Source of the DNA: an uncultured Acidobacteriota bacterium
GTDB lineage: Bacteria; Acidobacteriota; Thermoanaerobaculia; UBA5066
Assembly (NCBI GenBank): GCA_903845115.1
Contig: CAIMWE010000025.1
Location: forward strand, 90,751 to 154,750
Reading direction: 5' to 3'
DNA: 64,000 bases
Shown here: positions 48,108-58,657 of the stretch, one piece after another
Position numbering within the stretch: position 1 is the stretch's first letter
Layout: each line of letters begins with the position of its first letter
Notes under the pieces: generated by a model
Seen by the model: only the letters and a program-made list of their open reading frames with translations
The model's database searches: none
Told to the model about the DNA's origin: nothing
Program-made: the position numbers and the translations under genes

Positions 48108-49240
48108 CGGGACCCGTCCTCCCGGGCGCCACGCTCGGAATCCTCGGCGGCGGCCAGCTGGGCCGGATGACGGCGATGTCGGCCCGGACCCTCGGCTACA
48201 ACGTCGAGGCCCTCGACCCGGACCCCTCCTGCGCCGCGCGCTTCGTCGTGGACCAGTGCCACACCGCGGGGTTCGACGACGCCGAGGCCGCCGCCGTCCT
48301 CGCGAAGGGGTGCGACGTCGTGACGCTGGAGATCGAGAAGATCTCCCTGGCGAGCCTGGACGCCGCCGCGCGGTACGCCCCCGTCCGCCCCGGGTCGGCC
48401 GTCCTCTCGGTCATCCAGGACCGGGGCCGCCAGAAGGAGTGGCTGGAGGGCCAGGGCTTTCCCGTCGGGCCGTGGAGGCTGGCCCGGACCGGGGCCGAAG
48501 CCGGGGCCGCGGTGGAGGCGCTCGGAGGCCGCTGCTTCGTCAAGGCCGTCAGCGGCGGCTACGACGGCCGGAGCCAGGTCGAGACGTCGAGCGCCTCCGA
48601 AGCCCCGGCCGCCTGGGCCGCTCTCGGTGACGAGACGTGCGCCGTCGAGAAGGCGCTCGACCTCGAGAAGGAGATCTCCGTCCTGGTGGCCCGGCGTCCG
48701 TCGGGCGCCATGGCGGTCTACCCCCCGTCGCTCAACCACCACGAGGAGCGGATCCTGGAGTGGGCCGTGATGCCAGGGCCGATCCCGCGCTCCCTCGCCC
48801 GGCGCGCCGAGGCGCTCGCGAGCGCGATCGCCGCGGCGCTCGGCGTCGAGGGGCTCCTCGCCGTGGAGTTCTTCCTCCAGAAGGACGGGTCGCTGGTCGT
48901 GAACGAGCTCGCGCCGCGCCCGCACAACACCTTCCACACCACCGAGGTGGCCTGCGTCACCAGCCAGTTCGAGCAGGTGGTCCGGGCGGTCTGCGACCTC
49001 CCGCTCGGTTCGGTCGAGGTGACGCGGCCGGGCGCCATCGTCAACCTCCTGGGAGACCTCTGGGCAGAGGGGGAGCCGGCGTTCGGTGCGGCGCTCGCCC
49101 TTCCCGGTGTCCGTCTCCACCTCTACGGAAAGCGCGCGGCCCGGCCGGGCCGGAAGATGGGCCACCTCTCCGCCGTCGCGTCGACGGCCGACGCGGCCGT
49201 CGAGCTCGTCCTTCGCGCGAAGGAAGCGCTCACGCGATGA
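48104..49240 (+). CDS. purK: 5-(carboxyamino)imidazole ribonucleotide synthase
   Basis: [48 protein letters not shown]. Confidence 0.93.
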   Translation: MTGPVLPGATLGILGGGQLGRMTAMSARTLGYNVEALDPDPSCAARFVVDQCHTAGFDDAEAAAVLAKGCDVVTLEIEKISLASLDAAARYAPVRPGSAVLSVIQDRGRQKEWLEGQGFPVGPWRLARTGAEAGAAVEALGGRCFVKAVSGGYDGRSQVETSSASEAPAAWAALGDETCAVEKALDLEKEISVLVARRPSGAMAVYPPSLNHHEERILEWAVMPGPIPRSLARRAEALASAIAAALGVEGLLAVEFFLQKDGSLVVNELAPRPHNTFHTTEVACVTSQFEQVVRAVCDLPLGSVEVTRPGAIVNLLGDLWAEGEPAFGAALALPGVRLHLYGKRAARPGRKMGHLSAVASTADAAVELVLRAKEALTR

Positions 49241-51009
49241 CCCTCCTCGACTGGGGCATCGTCGCCCTCTACTTCGCCCTCTCGATCGGCGTGGGGATGA
49301 AGTTCACGAGGAAGGGCGGCGAGTCGCTCGAGGAGTACTTCGTCGCTGGGCGGAAGGTCTCCTGGTGGCTGGCGGGCTCCGCGATGATCGCCACCACCTT
49401 CGCCGCCGACACGCCGCTCGTCGTCACCGGCCTCGTCGCCGCCCACGGGGTGGCCGGGAACTGGCTCTGGTGGAACATGGTGATGAGCGGGATGCTGACG
49501 GTCTTCCTCTACGCGCGGCTCTGGCGGCGCGCGCGGGTGATGACCGACGTGGAGTTCGTCGAGATCCGCTACGGCGGCCGCCCGGCCACGTTCCTCCGGG
49601 GCTTCCGCGCCCTCTACCTCGCCCTCCCGATCAACCTGATCATCCTCGGGTGGGTGACGCTCGCGATGGTGAAGATCCTGAACGTCGCGCTCGGCATCCA
49701 GCCCCTCTGGGCGGTGGGCCTCTGCTTCGTCGTGACCGTCGCCTATTCCGCCGCCGCCGGCATGTGGGCCGTCCTCTGGACCGACCTGATCCAGCTCGTC
49801 ATCAAGATGTCGGCGGTGATCGCCCTGGCCACCTTCGCCGTCCGGAAGGTCGGCGGCATCGGCGCCCTGAAGACCGGCCTGGCCTCCCGCTTCGGGACGA
49901 CGGACGCCGCCATCTCGTTCCTCCCCCCCGCCGGCTCCGTCTGGATGCCGACCATCGCGGTCCTCGTCTTCCTCGGCGTCCAGTGGTGGGCCGCGTGGTA
50001 CCCGGGCGCCGAGCCGGGAGGCGGGGGGTACGTCGCCCAGCGGATCTTCTCGGCCCGGACGGAGCGGGACGGCCTCCTGGCGACCCTCTTCTTCAACGTG
50101 GGTCACTACGCCCTCAGGCCGTGGCCCTGGATCGTCACCGGCCTTTGCACCGTCCTCCTCTACCCGGGCGGCGTCATGGTGAACGGGCACCTGGACGTGG
50201 AGGCCGCCTACGTGCAGGCGATGGTCGACCTGATGCCGGCCGGCTGGAAGGGGTTCATGCTGGCGGGCTTCGCGGCGGCCTACATGTCGACGGTCGCGAC
50301 CCACCTCAACTGGGGGGCGAGCTACCTCGTCAACGACGTCTACCGCCGGTTCCTGAAGCCCCGGGCTTCCGAGCAGCACTACGTCCTCGTCTCGCGCCTG
50401 GCGACCGTCTTCCTCTTCGTGGCGTCGGTCGGGGTCACGTCCCAGCTCGACTCCATCGAGAAGGCGTGGAGGTACCTCCTCGCTCTCGGCAGCGGGACCG
50501 GCCTCGTCCTGATCCTCCGCTGGTACTGGTGGCGGATCAACGCGTGGAGCGAGATCAGCGCGATGGTCGTGTCCGGAGCGGTCTCCATGGCCGCGTTCAG
50601 GCTGATCCAGAACCCGTATGCGAAGACCGACTCCCGCTTCGGCGGGGAGGAGTTCCGCGTCCAGGCCATCGTGATGCTGGTGACGGTCGTGGTGTCGACC
50701 GTCGCGTGGCTCGCGGTCACGTTCCTGACGAGGCCGGAGACGGACGAGAAGCTCGCGGCCTTCTACGAGAGGGTCCAGCCCGGCGGCCGGGGCTGGCGGG
50801 CCGTGGCGCTCCGGTGCGGCCTCGCCGAGTCCCCCGCCGAATCGGGGACCTCGCCCTTCCTCCTCTGGGCGCTCGGGGTCGTCCTCGTCTACTCGGCCCT
50901 CTTCGGCCTGGGGAAGCTCGTCTTCGGCGAGATCCCTCTCGGACTCGGCCTCCTCGCGGTGGCGGTCGCGGCGTTCGTCGTGATCATCCGGAACATCGAC
51001 AGGCGCTGA
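49237..51009 (+). CDS. Sodium:solute symporter (SSS) family transporter
   Basis: SLEEYFVAGRKVSWWLAGSAMIATTFAADTPL; ATGA overlap with purK. Confidence 0.88.
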   Translation: MTLLDWGIVALYFALSIGVGMKFTRKGGESLEEYFVAGRKVSWWLAGSAMIATTFAADTPLVVTGLVAAHGVAGNWLWWNMVMSGMLTVFLYARLWRRARVMTDVEFVEIRYGGRPATFLRGFRALYLALPINLIILGWVTLAMVKILNVALGIQPLWAVGLCFVVTVAYSAAAGMWAVLWTDLIQLVIKMSAVIALATFAVRKVGGIGALKTGLASRFGTTDAAISFLPPAGSVWMPTIAVLVFLGVQWWAAWYPGAEPGGGGYVAQRIFSARTERDGLLATLFFNVGHYALRPWPWIVTGLCTVLLYPGGVMVNGHLDVEAAYVQAMVDLMPAGWKGFMLAGFAAAYMSTVATHLNWGASYLVNDVYRRFLKPRASEQHYVLVSRLATVFLFVASVGVTSQLDSIEKAWRYLLALGSGTGLVLILRWYWWRINAWSEISAMVVSGAVSMAAFRLIQNPYAKTDSRFGGEEFRVQAIVMLVTVVVSTVAWLAVTFLTRPETDEKLAAFYERVQPGGRGWRAVALRCGLAESPAESGTSPFLLWALGVVLVYSALFGLGKLVFGEIPLGLGLLAVAVAAFVVIIRNIDRR

Positions 51010-51025
51010 GTCCTCCCCGCCCGGG

Positions 51026-54000
51026 CTACTTCCTCTTCACGACCGGCTGACCGTCTCCCACCGGGACCGGCGTCCGGGCGACGGGCGTGCAGGGGGACGG
51101 CACGAAGACGTTGGTGATCGCGATCGTGTCCAGGAAGAACCCCTCGAACTCGGTCCCGGGGTCGCTCGAGAAACGCCACCGGATCAGGACGGTCTTCCCG
51201 TCGTACTTCGGGGAGAGGTTCGTCTGGTACCTCGTCCACGAGGTCAGGCCCGAGTTGTCCGCGGGTCCCGTGAACGCCCCCTGCGTGCTGAGGTACGCGC
51301 AGGCGTTCACCGGGGGGCTGCCGGTCTGGAAGAAGGTGTCCGGGTAGCCCGCCGGGGCGGTGGGCGGAAGGTCGTCCCAGGATCTCCCTCCGTCCGTCGA
51401 GATCTCCAAGACCACGCCGTCCCACTGGAACTCGAGGTTGTACCTCGCCCAGTAGGAGAGGACGGAGCCGGTCCCGAGCGACAGCGACGGCGTCGTCAGG
51501 GACGCGCAGGTGTCGGACCTGTAGTTCGCTCCGTCGGAGGCGTTGTGATAGCTGTAGGTCCCCGCCTGGGCCTGGGTGCTCGTCAGCTGCCAGGGAGCCA
51601 TTGCCGAGAGCCAGGCCGTGCCGTCTCCCCCTCCGTCGGTGAAGGTCCCGAGAGGACCGGGCGAGCCGGCCGGAGTGGCGAAGAGGCGGACGAGGTTGCC
51701 CTCCTCGTTTCCGCCGTTCGGGCCCGTGCCGAAGGACGCGGCTTCCTCGGCCCGCACGACGTAGTGGTAGGTCACCGCCGGCGCGAACCCGGGGGCCCGG
51801 TCGTCCCAGCTCGTCCCCGAGACGACCGAGGCGCGAAGGGTGTCCCGGTTCGGAAGGAAGCCCGGGGTCGTGGAGCGGTAGACGTTGTAGGTGATCGCGG
51901 CGGAGGGGGAGCAGGACGGAGTCGCGGCGGCCCACGTGACGTGGACGCGACACGCCGGCGACCCCGCCACGGCGGAGACGATGCCGCCGAACGCGGGGAC
52001 CAGGTCGCACCCGCCCGCCGGCGTCAGCGGGACGCAGGAGGAGACGGGGCCCTCGCCACAGGCATCGGCGCCGCGGAGCCGGTACCCGTAGGTCCTGCCT
52101 CCTTCGGCCCGGGCGTCGGTGTAGGTCGACCCCGTGGCGGACCCGACGTACTGGAAGCTGCCGGCCGCCGCACCGCAGCCGCCCTCGACCCGGTAGACCT
52201 GGGTCGCCGTGGCGCCGGGCGCGGGGGTGAACGAGAGATTGGCTCCCATGGCGGGATGGCTCACGGCCTGGAGCCCCGTCGGAGCGGCCGCCACGCCGCT
52301 GCTGCAGGCGCCGGACGAGGCGACGAGGGCGAATCCCTGCCGGTCGGTGTACGAACGGCCGTTGCCCGGCACGTCCCTCGCCGTCACCTTGATCGTGTAA
52401 GTCCCGGCCGGCGGGTTCGAGAGCCGGACCTGCTCCACGTTGTTCACCCGGTCGGCCGCCCCCCCCTCGACCGACTCGCCCGAGGCGGGGTCGAGGACGT
52501 TCCCGAGCCACGTGCGGGAGGAGGCCGACACCGACAGGTCGAGGTCGTTGACCAGGACCCGGGCCGCGCCCAGCGTTCCCTCCGGGTCGGACCAGACCAG
52601 CGTCACGCGGAGCTCCTGGCCCGCCGGCACCGTCACCGCGAACGACCGCGTCTCTCCGGTGAGGAGTCCCACGGGGCCGGCCAGGTTCCAGACCCGGAGT
52701 TTCCGGCTGTCCCCGTCGAAGTAGAGGTTGTTGTCCAGGAAGACCCGCCCCCAGCCGTAGTTGCCGTTCCCGAACGCTCCCGGCGCGGGAAGCGGCAGCG
52801 TCCCGTTCAGGAGGACCGCCTTCACGAGGGCCGCCGGGACCTCGAACGCGTCGGCCGCGGTCTTCCTCCCGGTGGGATAGAAGCCCGTGGAGAAGTACTC
52901 GCGCAGCAGCGCCGCCCCCCCGGCCGCGGTCGGACAGGCCATCGACGTCCCCGAGAGCGACTTCGTCGAGCAGTTGAAGTCGGAGTGGCTGCTGTCCCCC
53001 GCCGCCGAGACGATGGAGCTCCCCGGCGCCATCAGGTCGGGCTTCGTGCGGCCGTCGCTGGTGGGACCACGGCTCGAGAACGAGGCCGCCGACGTCGAGG
53101 CGCCGTGGAGGAGCGCCCCGACGGCGATCGCGTTCTTCGCGTTCGCCGGCGATCCCGTCGTCTGGGCCCTGGGGCCCGAATTTCCCGCCGAGAAGAAGAT
53201 CGCCATCTCCTCGTGGTCGGAGAGGAACCGGTCGACGATCCAGTCGTCCGTCGTGTACGCGCCTCCCGTGTCGCCTCCCCAGGAGTTGGAGTGCACGCGC
53301 GCTCCCCCCTGCAGGGCCTGGAGAAAGAGCGCGCCGATGTCGTTCAGGCCGTCGAGGCATCCGGTGGTGTCGTTTCCGACGTCCTGGAAGAGGAGCTGCG
53401 CATTCGGGGCCATCCCGTCGCCCGTGTCGACGCCGGGGTCGGAGGGGCTGGACGGGGTGAGGAAGTTGTCGCCGACGGCCGTGGCGCTCGTGTGCGTGCC
53501 GTGGAACACGTTGCTCGACGTGTCGCAGGCCGCGTCGTTGTCGTAGGCGGTGGCCCCCGGCTGGACCCAGTAGCCGATCACCTTCCGGTCGGGGAAGAGC
53601 GGTCCGAGGGCCGGCGGGACGGTGTTGCTGGCGTCCGTCACCGCTCTCACCCCGTTGAGGTTCGAGAAAAAGCACATGTCCGAGTCGCAGCCGGAGTCGG
53701 ACACCGCCACGATCTGCCCGGTGCCGGTCAGGCCTTGCGCGAAGAGGGTCCTTCCCCCGGGACTCGGAGCATTTCCCTGGATCGGCCCCGACGACTCGAC
53801 GTTGTGGAGGACCTTCGGCACGTGGGGCTCGAGCCACGCGACGCCGCCGAGGGAGGCCGCCCTCTTCAGGAACGTCTCGCGGAGGCTCGGCGGAACGGCG
53901 AGCCGCGCCACCGGGAAGGAGGGGTCCCGGGAGACGAAGGTCCGCGCGGCGGCCGGGAACTCCGTGACGAGGGCCTGCGACAGCTCGTCCGCCGAGGCGT

Positions 54001-54502
54001 CGGGGAACGCGACGAGCGTGATCTCGGGACGGAACGGCTCGCCCGGCCAGAGACGGGGAGAGACCCGGAAGCCCGGCGCCCACTCGCCGACCCACCGGAC
54101 GGCGGGGTGGGCGGTCAGGAGGCGCAGGCTCTCCGGAGTGAGGCGGACCTGGAAGGCCCCGTCGGGGACGTAGCCGAAGAAGCGGACTCCCGCGGACTCC
54201 AGCTCCTTGCGGGCCGCGGCCTGCCCGGGCGCGAACTGCACGAGACCGTACGCCGGCTCCCCGGCGGCCTCGACCTCCAGGTTCACCGCCGCGTAGTCGA
54301 GCCGCTCCTTCAGAGGGTCGAACTCGCCCGATTCCAGCCGCACCTTCGGCCCCCCGGACTCGACCGGCGTCCGGGGAGCCTGGGAGGCCGACCGGACCGG
54401 CACGCGCGTCAGGCCCGCCGGGGACCTGAGGGCCGGCTCGCCGGCGAGCGCCGCCGCGGCAGAAAGGAGGATTCCGAGCAGGAGCAATCGGTTCGGTCGC
54501 AT
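51026..54502 (-). CDS. S8 subtilase, secreted multidomain
   Basis: Signal peptide; IVAVSDSGCDSDMCF (Asp), NVFHGTHTSATAVGDN (His), SLSGTSMACPTAAGGAAL (Ser). Confidence 0.92.
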   Translation of the reverse strand: MRPNRLLLLGILLSAAAALAGEPALRSPAGLTRVPVRSASQAPRTPVESGGPKVRLESGEFDPLKERLDYAAVNLEVEAAGEPAYGLVQFAPGQAAARKELESAGVRFFGYVPDGAFQVRLTPESLRLLTAHPAVRWVGEWAPGFRVSPRLWPGEPFRPEITLVAFPDASADELSQALVTEFPAAARTFVSRDPSFPVARLAVPPSLRETFLKRAASLGGVAWLEPHVPKVLHNVESSGPIQGNAPSPGGRTLFAQGLTGTGQIVAVSDSGCDSDMCFFSNLNGVRAVTDASNTVPPALGPLFPDRKVIGYWVQPGATAYDNDAACDTSSNVFHGTHTSATAVGDNFLTPSSPSDPGVDTGDGMAPNAQLLFQDVGNDTTGCLDGLNDIGALFLQALQGGARVHSNSWGGDTGGAYTTDDWIVDRFLSDHEEMAIFFSAGNSGPRAQTTGSPANAKNAIAVGALLHGASTSAASFSSRGPTSDGRTKPDLMAPGSSIVSAAGDSSHSDFNCSTKSLSGTSMACPTAAGGAALLREYFSTGFYPTGRKTAADAFEVPAALVKAVLLNGTLPLPAPGAFGNGNYGWGRVFLDNNLYFDGDSRKLRVWNLAGPVGLLTGETRSFAVTVPAGQELRVTLVWSDPEGTLGAARVLVNDLDLSVSASSRTWLGNVLDPASGESVEGGAADRVNNVEQVRLSNPPAGTYTIKVTARDVPGNGRSYTDRQGFALVASSGACSSGVAAAPTGLQAVSHPAMGANLSFTPAPGATATQVYRVEGGCGAAAGSFQYVGSATGSTYTDARAEGGRTYGYRLRGADACGEGPVSSCVPLTPAGGCDLVPAFGGIVSAVAGSPACRVHVTWAAATPSCSPSAAITYNVYRSTTPGFLPNRDTLRASVVSGTSWDDRAPGFAPAVTYHYVVRAEEAASFGTGPNGGNEEGNLVRLFATPAGSPGPLGTFTDGGGDGTAWLSAMAPWQLTSTQAQAGTYSYHNASDGANYRSDTCASLTTPSLSLGTGSVLSYWARYNLEFQWDGVVLEISTDGGRSWDDLPPTAPAGYPDTFFQTGSPPVNACAYLSTQGAFTGPADNSGLTSWTRYQTNLSPKYDGKTVLIRWRFSSDPGTEFEGFFLDTIAITNVFVPSPCTPVARTPVPVGDGQPVVKRK

Positions 54503-54556
54503 CGCGCTGCAATGTACCAGAGGGGGGCGGGCCCGACCTCGTTTACGATCGGCCGG

Positions 54557-55147
54557 ATGAGACCCTCCTCCCTGTCGTCCTCCGCGATCGTCGCCCTCCT
54601 CCTCCTCGGGGGGCCTCTTCCCGCCGCGGCTCCTCCGGCCGCGGAGGCGGGAGCCGCGCCAGGCCCGGCGTCCGCGGCGCCCACGGCGGCGGCCGTCCTC
54701 CAGAAGGCGCGGGCCGCCGCCGGGAAGAGGAACGTCTTCGTCGCCTTTCACGCCTCCTGGTGCATCTGGTGCAAGGCCCTCGAGAAGCTGACCCTCCTGC
54801 CGGGCACGAAGCCGGTCTTCGACCGGTACTACACCGTGGCGTGGCTGACGGTGGACGAGCGGACCTCCCGCAAGTCCCTGGAGAACGCCGGCGCCGACGA
54901 GGTGCGCACCCGGCTCGGAGGCGACGGCGTGGCCCTTCCGTTCTATGGCGTCGTCGACCTCGAGGGGAAAGTGCTCGCGACGTCGGCGCGGCGCGGCCTG
55001 GACGGGAAGAAGGAGAACGTCGGCTTCCCCGCCGCTCCCGACGAGGTCGAGGACTTCCTGGCCATCTTCCGCGCGGGAGCCCCCGACCTCACCGAGAGCG
55101 AGGAGAAGGCCCTCGTGGACGGGATCGCCTCGCTCGCGAAGCGCTGA
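54557..55147 (+). CDS. Secreted thioredoxin family protein
   Basis: RNVFVAFHASWCIWCKALEKLTL (CxxC); VALPFYGVVDLEGK. Confidence 0.85.
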   Translation: MRPSSLSSSAIVALLLLGGPLPAAAPPAAEAGAAPGPASAAPTAAAVLQKARAAAGKRNVFVAFHASWCIWCKALEKLTLLPGTKPVFDRYYTVAWLTVDERTSRKSLENAGADEVRTRLGGDGVALPFYGVVDLEGKVLATSARRGLDGKKENVGFPAAPDEVEDFLAIFRAGAPDLTESEEKALVDGIASLAKR

Positions 55148-55260
55148 GCGCGCCTCTTTCCCGCAGGGAGGTGGCCCGCGTCACGGGAGTCGACAGCGGA
55201 CCCTCCGACAGCCGCTTTTCCGGCTCGATAATGACGGGGTCTCGAGGAGAGGAGGATCTC

Positions 55261-57261
55261 ATGCGCTCATCCCCGTGCCGGCGGTGGAGTCCGGTCCTGG
55301 CCGCACTGGCGGCCGTCGGCAGCCTGGCGTCGGCGCCCCCCCTCCAGGCGGGATTCTCCGGAACGGACGTCTTCATCCCCGCCAGCGCCAGGGCCGCCGG
55401 GGCCCCCCCATCCCAGTTCACCTCCACACTCTGGATCACGAACCTGTCGTCGAGCATCTCCGCGAACGCCCGGCTGAAGTTCTACGAGCGGGACACCTCC
55501 AACACCTCGCCCATCACCGTGCCGGTGTCGATCGCGCCCGGGGAGACGAAGAAGTACGAGAACGTCGTCCAGACCGTCTTCGGGCTGTCCGGCGCCTCCG
55601 GAGCGATCCGGATCCAGTCGGACATCGAACTCCTCGCCTCGTCCCGGACCTACAACCTCCCCTCCGGCTCCGACATCAGGGACGCCAACGGGCTCTTCTT
55701 CACCGGCATCCCGCAGTCCTTCGCGATCGGTTCGGGAGAGACCTCCAGCCTCCAGGGGGTCTCGCAGGGAGGGGCCGAGGACTTCCGGTACAACTTCGGG
55801 ATGGTCGAGACGGCCGGCAGTCCCGTGACGGTGCGGATCAGCGTCCGGAATCCCGACGGTACCCTGATCGGCACCAAGGACTACCCGGTCCAGGCGTTCG
55901 AGGCGAAGCAGTTCGGCGTCGCCGACGCCGCGCCCGGGATCTCCACCGCCAACGGGCGCCTCGACGGCTCGGTGATCGCGGGGTCGGGAGCGGTCCTCCT
56001 GTACGGCACCGGCGTCGCCAACGGGTCCCAGGACTCGATCGGCTTCGAGATGAGCTTTCGGAACTCCCTCCTGTCGGCCGGCGTGACCAGCCTGAACACC
56101 TTCACGGGGCCCGTGACGATCGCGGGCGGCAGCGGGATCGCCGTCTCGCCGGCGGACGGGAACCAGATCGTGATCTCGGCCACCGGGACCGGCCTGACCC
56201 TTCCCTTCTCGGGCAGCGCCCCCTCCCAGATCAACTCGGCGGTCTTCGCGGTGAGCACTCCCGGGACCTCCCTCGGCAGCAGCGCCGTCACGGGGAGCGT
56301 CATCTCGGGCGCCCCGGGCAGCGGCTCCGCCGGCGTCATCGGCTCCAACGGCGGCCTGGGAGCCACCGGGAGCGGCGTCTACGGGCAGCACTCGGCCGGC
56401 GGTAACGGGGTCTACGGCTATGCCCCCTCGGGCAAGGGGGTCTACGGGACGAGCGGGAGCAACTACGGCGTCTACGGCACCTCCTCCACCTTCGGCATGC
56501 GCGGACAGCAGGGGTCCGCCACCGGGTGGACCCTCCCGTCGAACCAGGCCGGCGTCTGGGGCGACAGCAGCGCGGGGTACGGGGTCTTCGGGACGAGCGA
56601 CACCGGCGCGGGCGTGACCGGCGTCAGCTCGTCGAAGTGGGGCGTCCAGGCGCTGGGTTACAGCACCGGCGTCGCGGCCGCCGCCCTGGGGGCCGTCACG
56701 ACGGTTCCCGGGGGATACGCGGCCTACCTGAACGGCTCCGTCCAGGTGACGGGATCGCTCTCCAAGGGGGGCGGCTCCTTCAGGATCGACCACCCGCTCG
56801 ACCCGGAGAACAGGTACCTCTCCCACTCGTTCGTCGAGTCGCCGGACATGATGAACATCTACAACGGCGTCGCCGTGCTGGACTCGAAGGGCGAGGCGTC
56901 GGTCCCGCTCCCGCCCTGGTTCTCGGCCCTGAACCGCGACTTCCGCTACCAGCTGACCTGCGTGGGAGGGTACGCACCGGTCTTCATCTCCCGCGAGGTC
57001 GAGAACAGCTCGTTCCAGATCGCGGGAGGGAAGCCGGGGCTGAAGGTCTCCTGGCAGGTGACCGGCATCCGCCAGGACGCCTGGGCCAACGCGAACCGCA
57101 TCCCGGTCGAGGAGGCCAAGGGGGCCGTCGAGCGCGGGCACTACCTCCACCCCGAGGCCTTCGGCCAGCCCGAGGAGAAGGGCGAGGACTGGGCCAGGAA
57201 TCCCGAGCTGATGAAGGAGATGAAGCAGCGGCGGGAGGCCCTCGCCTCCGAGCGCCAGTAG
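55261..57261 (+). CDS. Secreted protein with GVYG repeats and conserved KGGGSFRIDHPLDPENRYLSHSFVESPDMMNIYNG module
   Basis: ATG 55261, signal peptide; GVYGYAPSGKGVYGTSGSNYGVYGTSS repeats; C-terminal module recognised by pattern. Confidence 0.75.
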   Translation: MRSSPCRRWSPVLAALAAVGSLASAPPLQAGFSGTDVFIPASARAAGAPPSQFTSTLWITNLSSSISANARLKFYERDTSNTSPITVPVSIAPGETKKYENVVQTVFGLSGASGAIRIQSDIELLASSRTYNLPSGSDIRDANGLFFTGIPQSFAIGSGETSSLQGVSQGGAEDFRYNFGMVETAGSPVTVRISVRNPDGTLIGTKDYPVQAFEAKQFGVADAAPGISTANGRLDGSVIAGSGAVLLYGTGVANGSQDSIGFEMSFRNSLLSAGVTSLNTFTGPVTIAGGSGIAVSPADGNQIVISATGTGLTLPFSGSAPSQINSAVFAVSTPGTSLGSSAVTGSVISGAPGSGSAGVIGSNGGLGATGSGVYGQHSAGGNGVYGYAPSGKGVYGTSGSNYGVYGTSSTFGMRGQQGSATGWTLPSNQAGVWGDSSAGYGVFGTSDTGAGVTGVSSSKWGVQALGYSTGVAAAALGAVTTVPGGYAAYLNGSVQVTGSLSKGGGSFRIDHPLDPENRYLSHSFVESPDMMNIYNGVAVLDSKGEASVPLPPWFSALNRDFRYQLTCVGGYAPVFISREVENSSFQIAGGKPGLKVSWQVTGIRQDAWANANRIPVEEAKGAVERGHYLHPEAFGQPEEKGEDWARNPELMKEMKQRREALASERQ

Positions 57262-57298
57262 CCCGCCGCCGCTTCTCCTGCTCCCTATTCCGCCCTGG

Positions 57299-58534
57299 TC
57301 AGTAGGTGAGCGCGGCCGCCCACGCGCCGGTGAAGTCGTAGTGGACGGAGGTGCTGGCGCAGCTCGCGGCGGAGGCCGGCCGGCTGAAGTTCAAGGTGCC
57401 GGTGATCCCGGTGGAGGTGAAGACGACCGTCCCGGTCCAGTTGCCGGTGTTCGGGGCGGAGTCCCCTCCCGAGAACGCGATCGAGCCGTCCGAATGCTTG
57501 GTGAAGACGGTGTTCCCCCCGGACGTGGTGGACGGGGAGGCCTGGTACCAGTAGAGGTAGTTGCAGCTGTCCGGAACGGCGGAGAACGCCATGTACTGGA
57601 CGGCGGCCCCGAACAGGTCGACGCGCGCCGTCATGCCGTACGGGTCCTGGGCGCTCTTGAAGACGATCCCGTAGACGCCGTCCTTGACGCCGGTGGAGCC
57701 GCCCACCGTCTTGGTCGGCGGCGCGTAGTTCAGGGAGGAGATCGCGTTGTCGATGATGGAGGTTCCGACGACGACCGGCCCGCCGCTCTTCACCGTCACA
57801 ACGACGAAGAGGTTCTGGTCCGGCCCCGCGTAGCCGTACGCCGCCGCGATGTCCCCCAGCTGCGCCGCGGCGAGGGCGGCGAGCGTGTAGTCGCGCTGCC
57901 CGATCACCGTCCCGTCCTGCTTCTTGAGCGCCACGTTGACGATCGACGTCGTGGCGACGGTGTTCAGCATGATGAAGTTGCACCGGAACCCGGAGGTCCG
58001 GTCCGGCGAGGCGGCGATGTACGGAATGTAGCCCGTGTCCCCGGTGCCGATCGCCTGGTCGTCCACCTGCGCAGGGATCGAGAAGCCGTAGGTGCCCGGC
58101 TTGCCGGTGGAGCTGACGGCGTTCGCCACGTACGTCCGGGAGAGGACCGAGACCGGCTGGTCGGAGACGACCTTGATGCCGCCCGCGACGATCCCGAACG
58201 GCCCCGCGCCGCCGAACTTGGTCCCGATGACGTCCTCGATCGGGAGCATCTGGCCGGCGGGAACCTGGACGGTCACCGAGACGGCGCTGGTGTTGTCGCC
58301 CGTCGCGGCGTTGTTGCCGTCGATCGGCGACTGGGCCAGGTACGTCAGCGTGACGTTCGCCGTGCTCGCCCCTGGATTCACGATCCGGAGCGAGCTGACG
58401 AAGCTCTCGCCTCCCGCGCCGGTCGCCTTCGCCGTCGCGAGGACCCACTGCTTCGTCGAGGGGCTGTCCGCGAAGACGGGGAGGGCGAGAGCCAGGGCCA
58501 GGGCTGCCAGGGCCGACGATCTGAGCGATTTCAC
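57299..58534 (-). CDS. Secreted protein of unknown function
   Basis: GTG 58534; signal MKSLRSSALAALALALALPVFA; SSLRIVNPG...VSVLSRTYV...YGFSIPA architecture similar to N-terminus of 55261..57261. Confidence 0.7.
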   Translation of the reverse strand: MKSLRSSALAALALALALPVFADSPSTKQWVLATAKATGAGGESFVSSLRIVNPGASTANVTLTYLAQSPIDGNNAATGDNTSAVSVTVQVPAGQMLPIEDVIGTKFGGAGPFGIVAGGIKVVSDQPVSVLSRTYVANAVSSTGKPGTYGFSIPAQVDDQAIGTGDTGYIPYIAASPDRTSGFRCNFIMLNTVATTSIVNVALKKQDGTVIGQRDYTLAALAAAQLGDIAAAYGYAGPDQNLFVVVTVKSGGPVVVGTSIIDNAISSLNYAPPTKTVGGSTGVKDGVYGIVFKSAQDPYGMTARVDLFGAAVQYMAFSAVPDSCNYLYWYQASPSTTSGGNTVFTKHSDGSIAFSGGDSAPNTGNWTGTVVFTSTGITGTLNFSRPASAASCASTSVHYDFTGAWAAALTY

Positions 58535-58657
58535 GTGGTTGCCTCCTGTTTTCGGGGACGGGAATCTTCCGACCCCGGACCCCGGGGATTCTGCCATGCC
58601 GGACGGAAACACGAGGGACCGCCCCCGGTCCTCGCTACACTCGTAAGTGTGACACCG

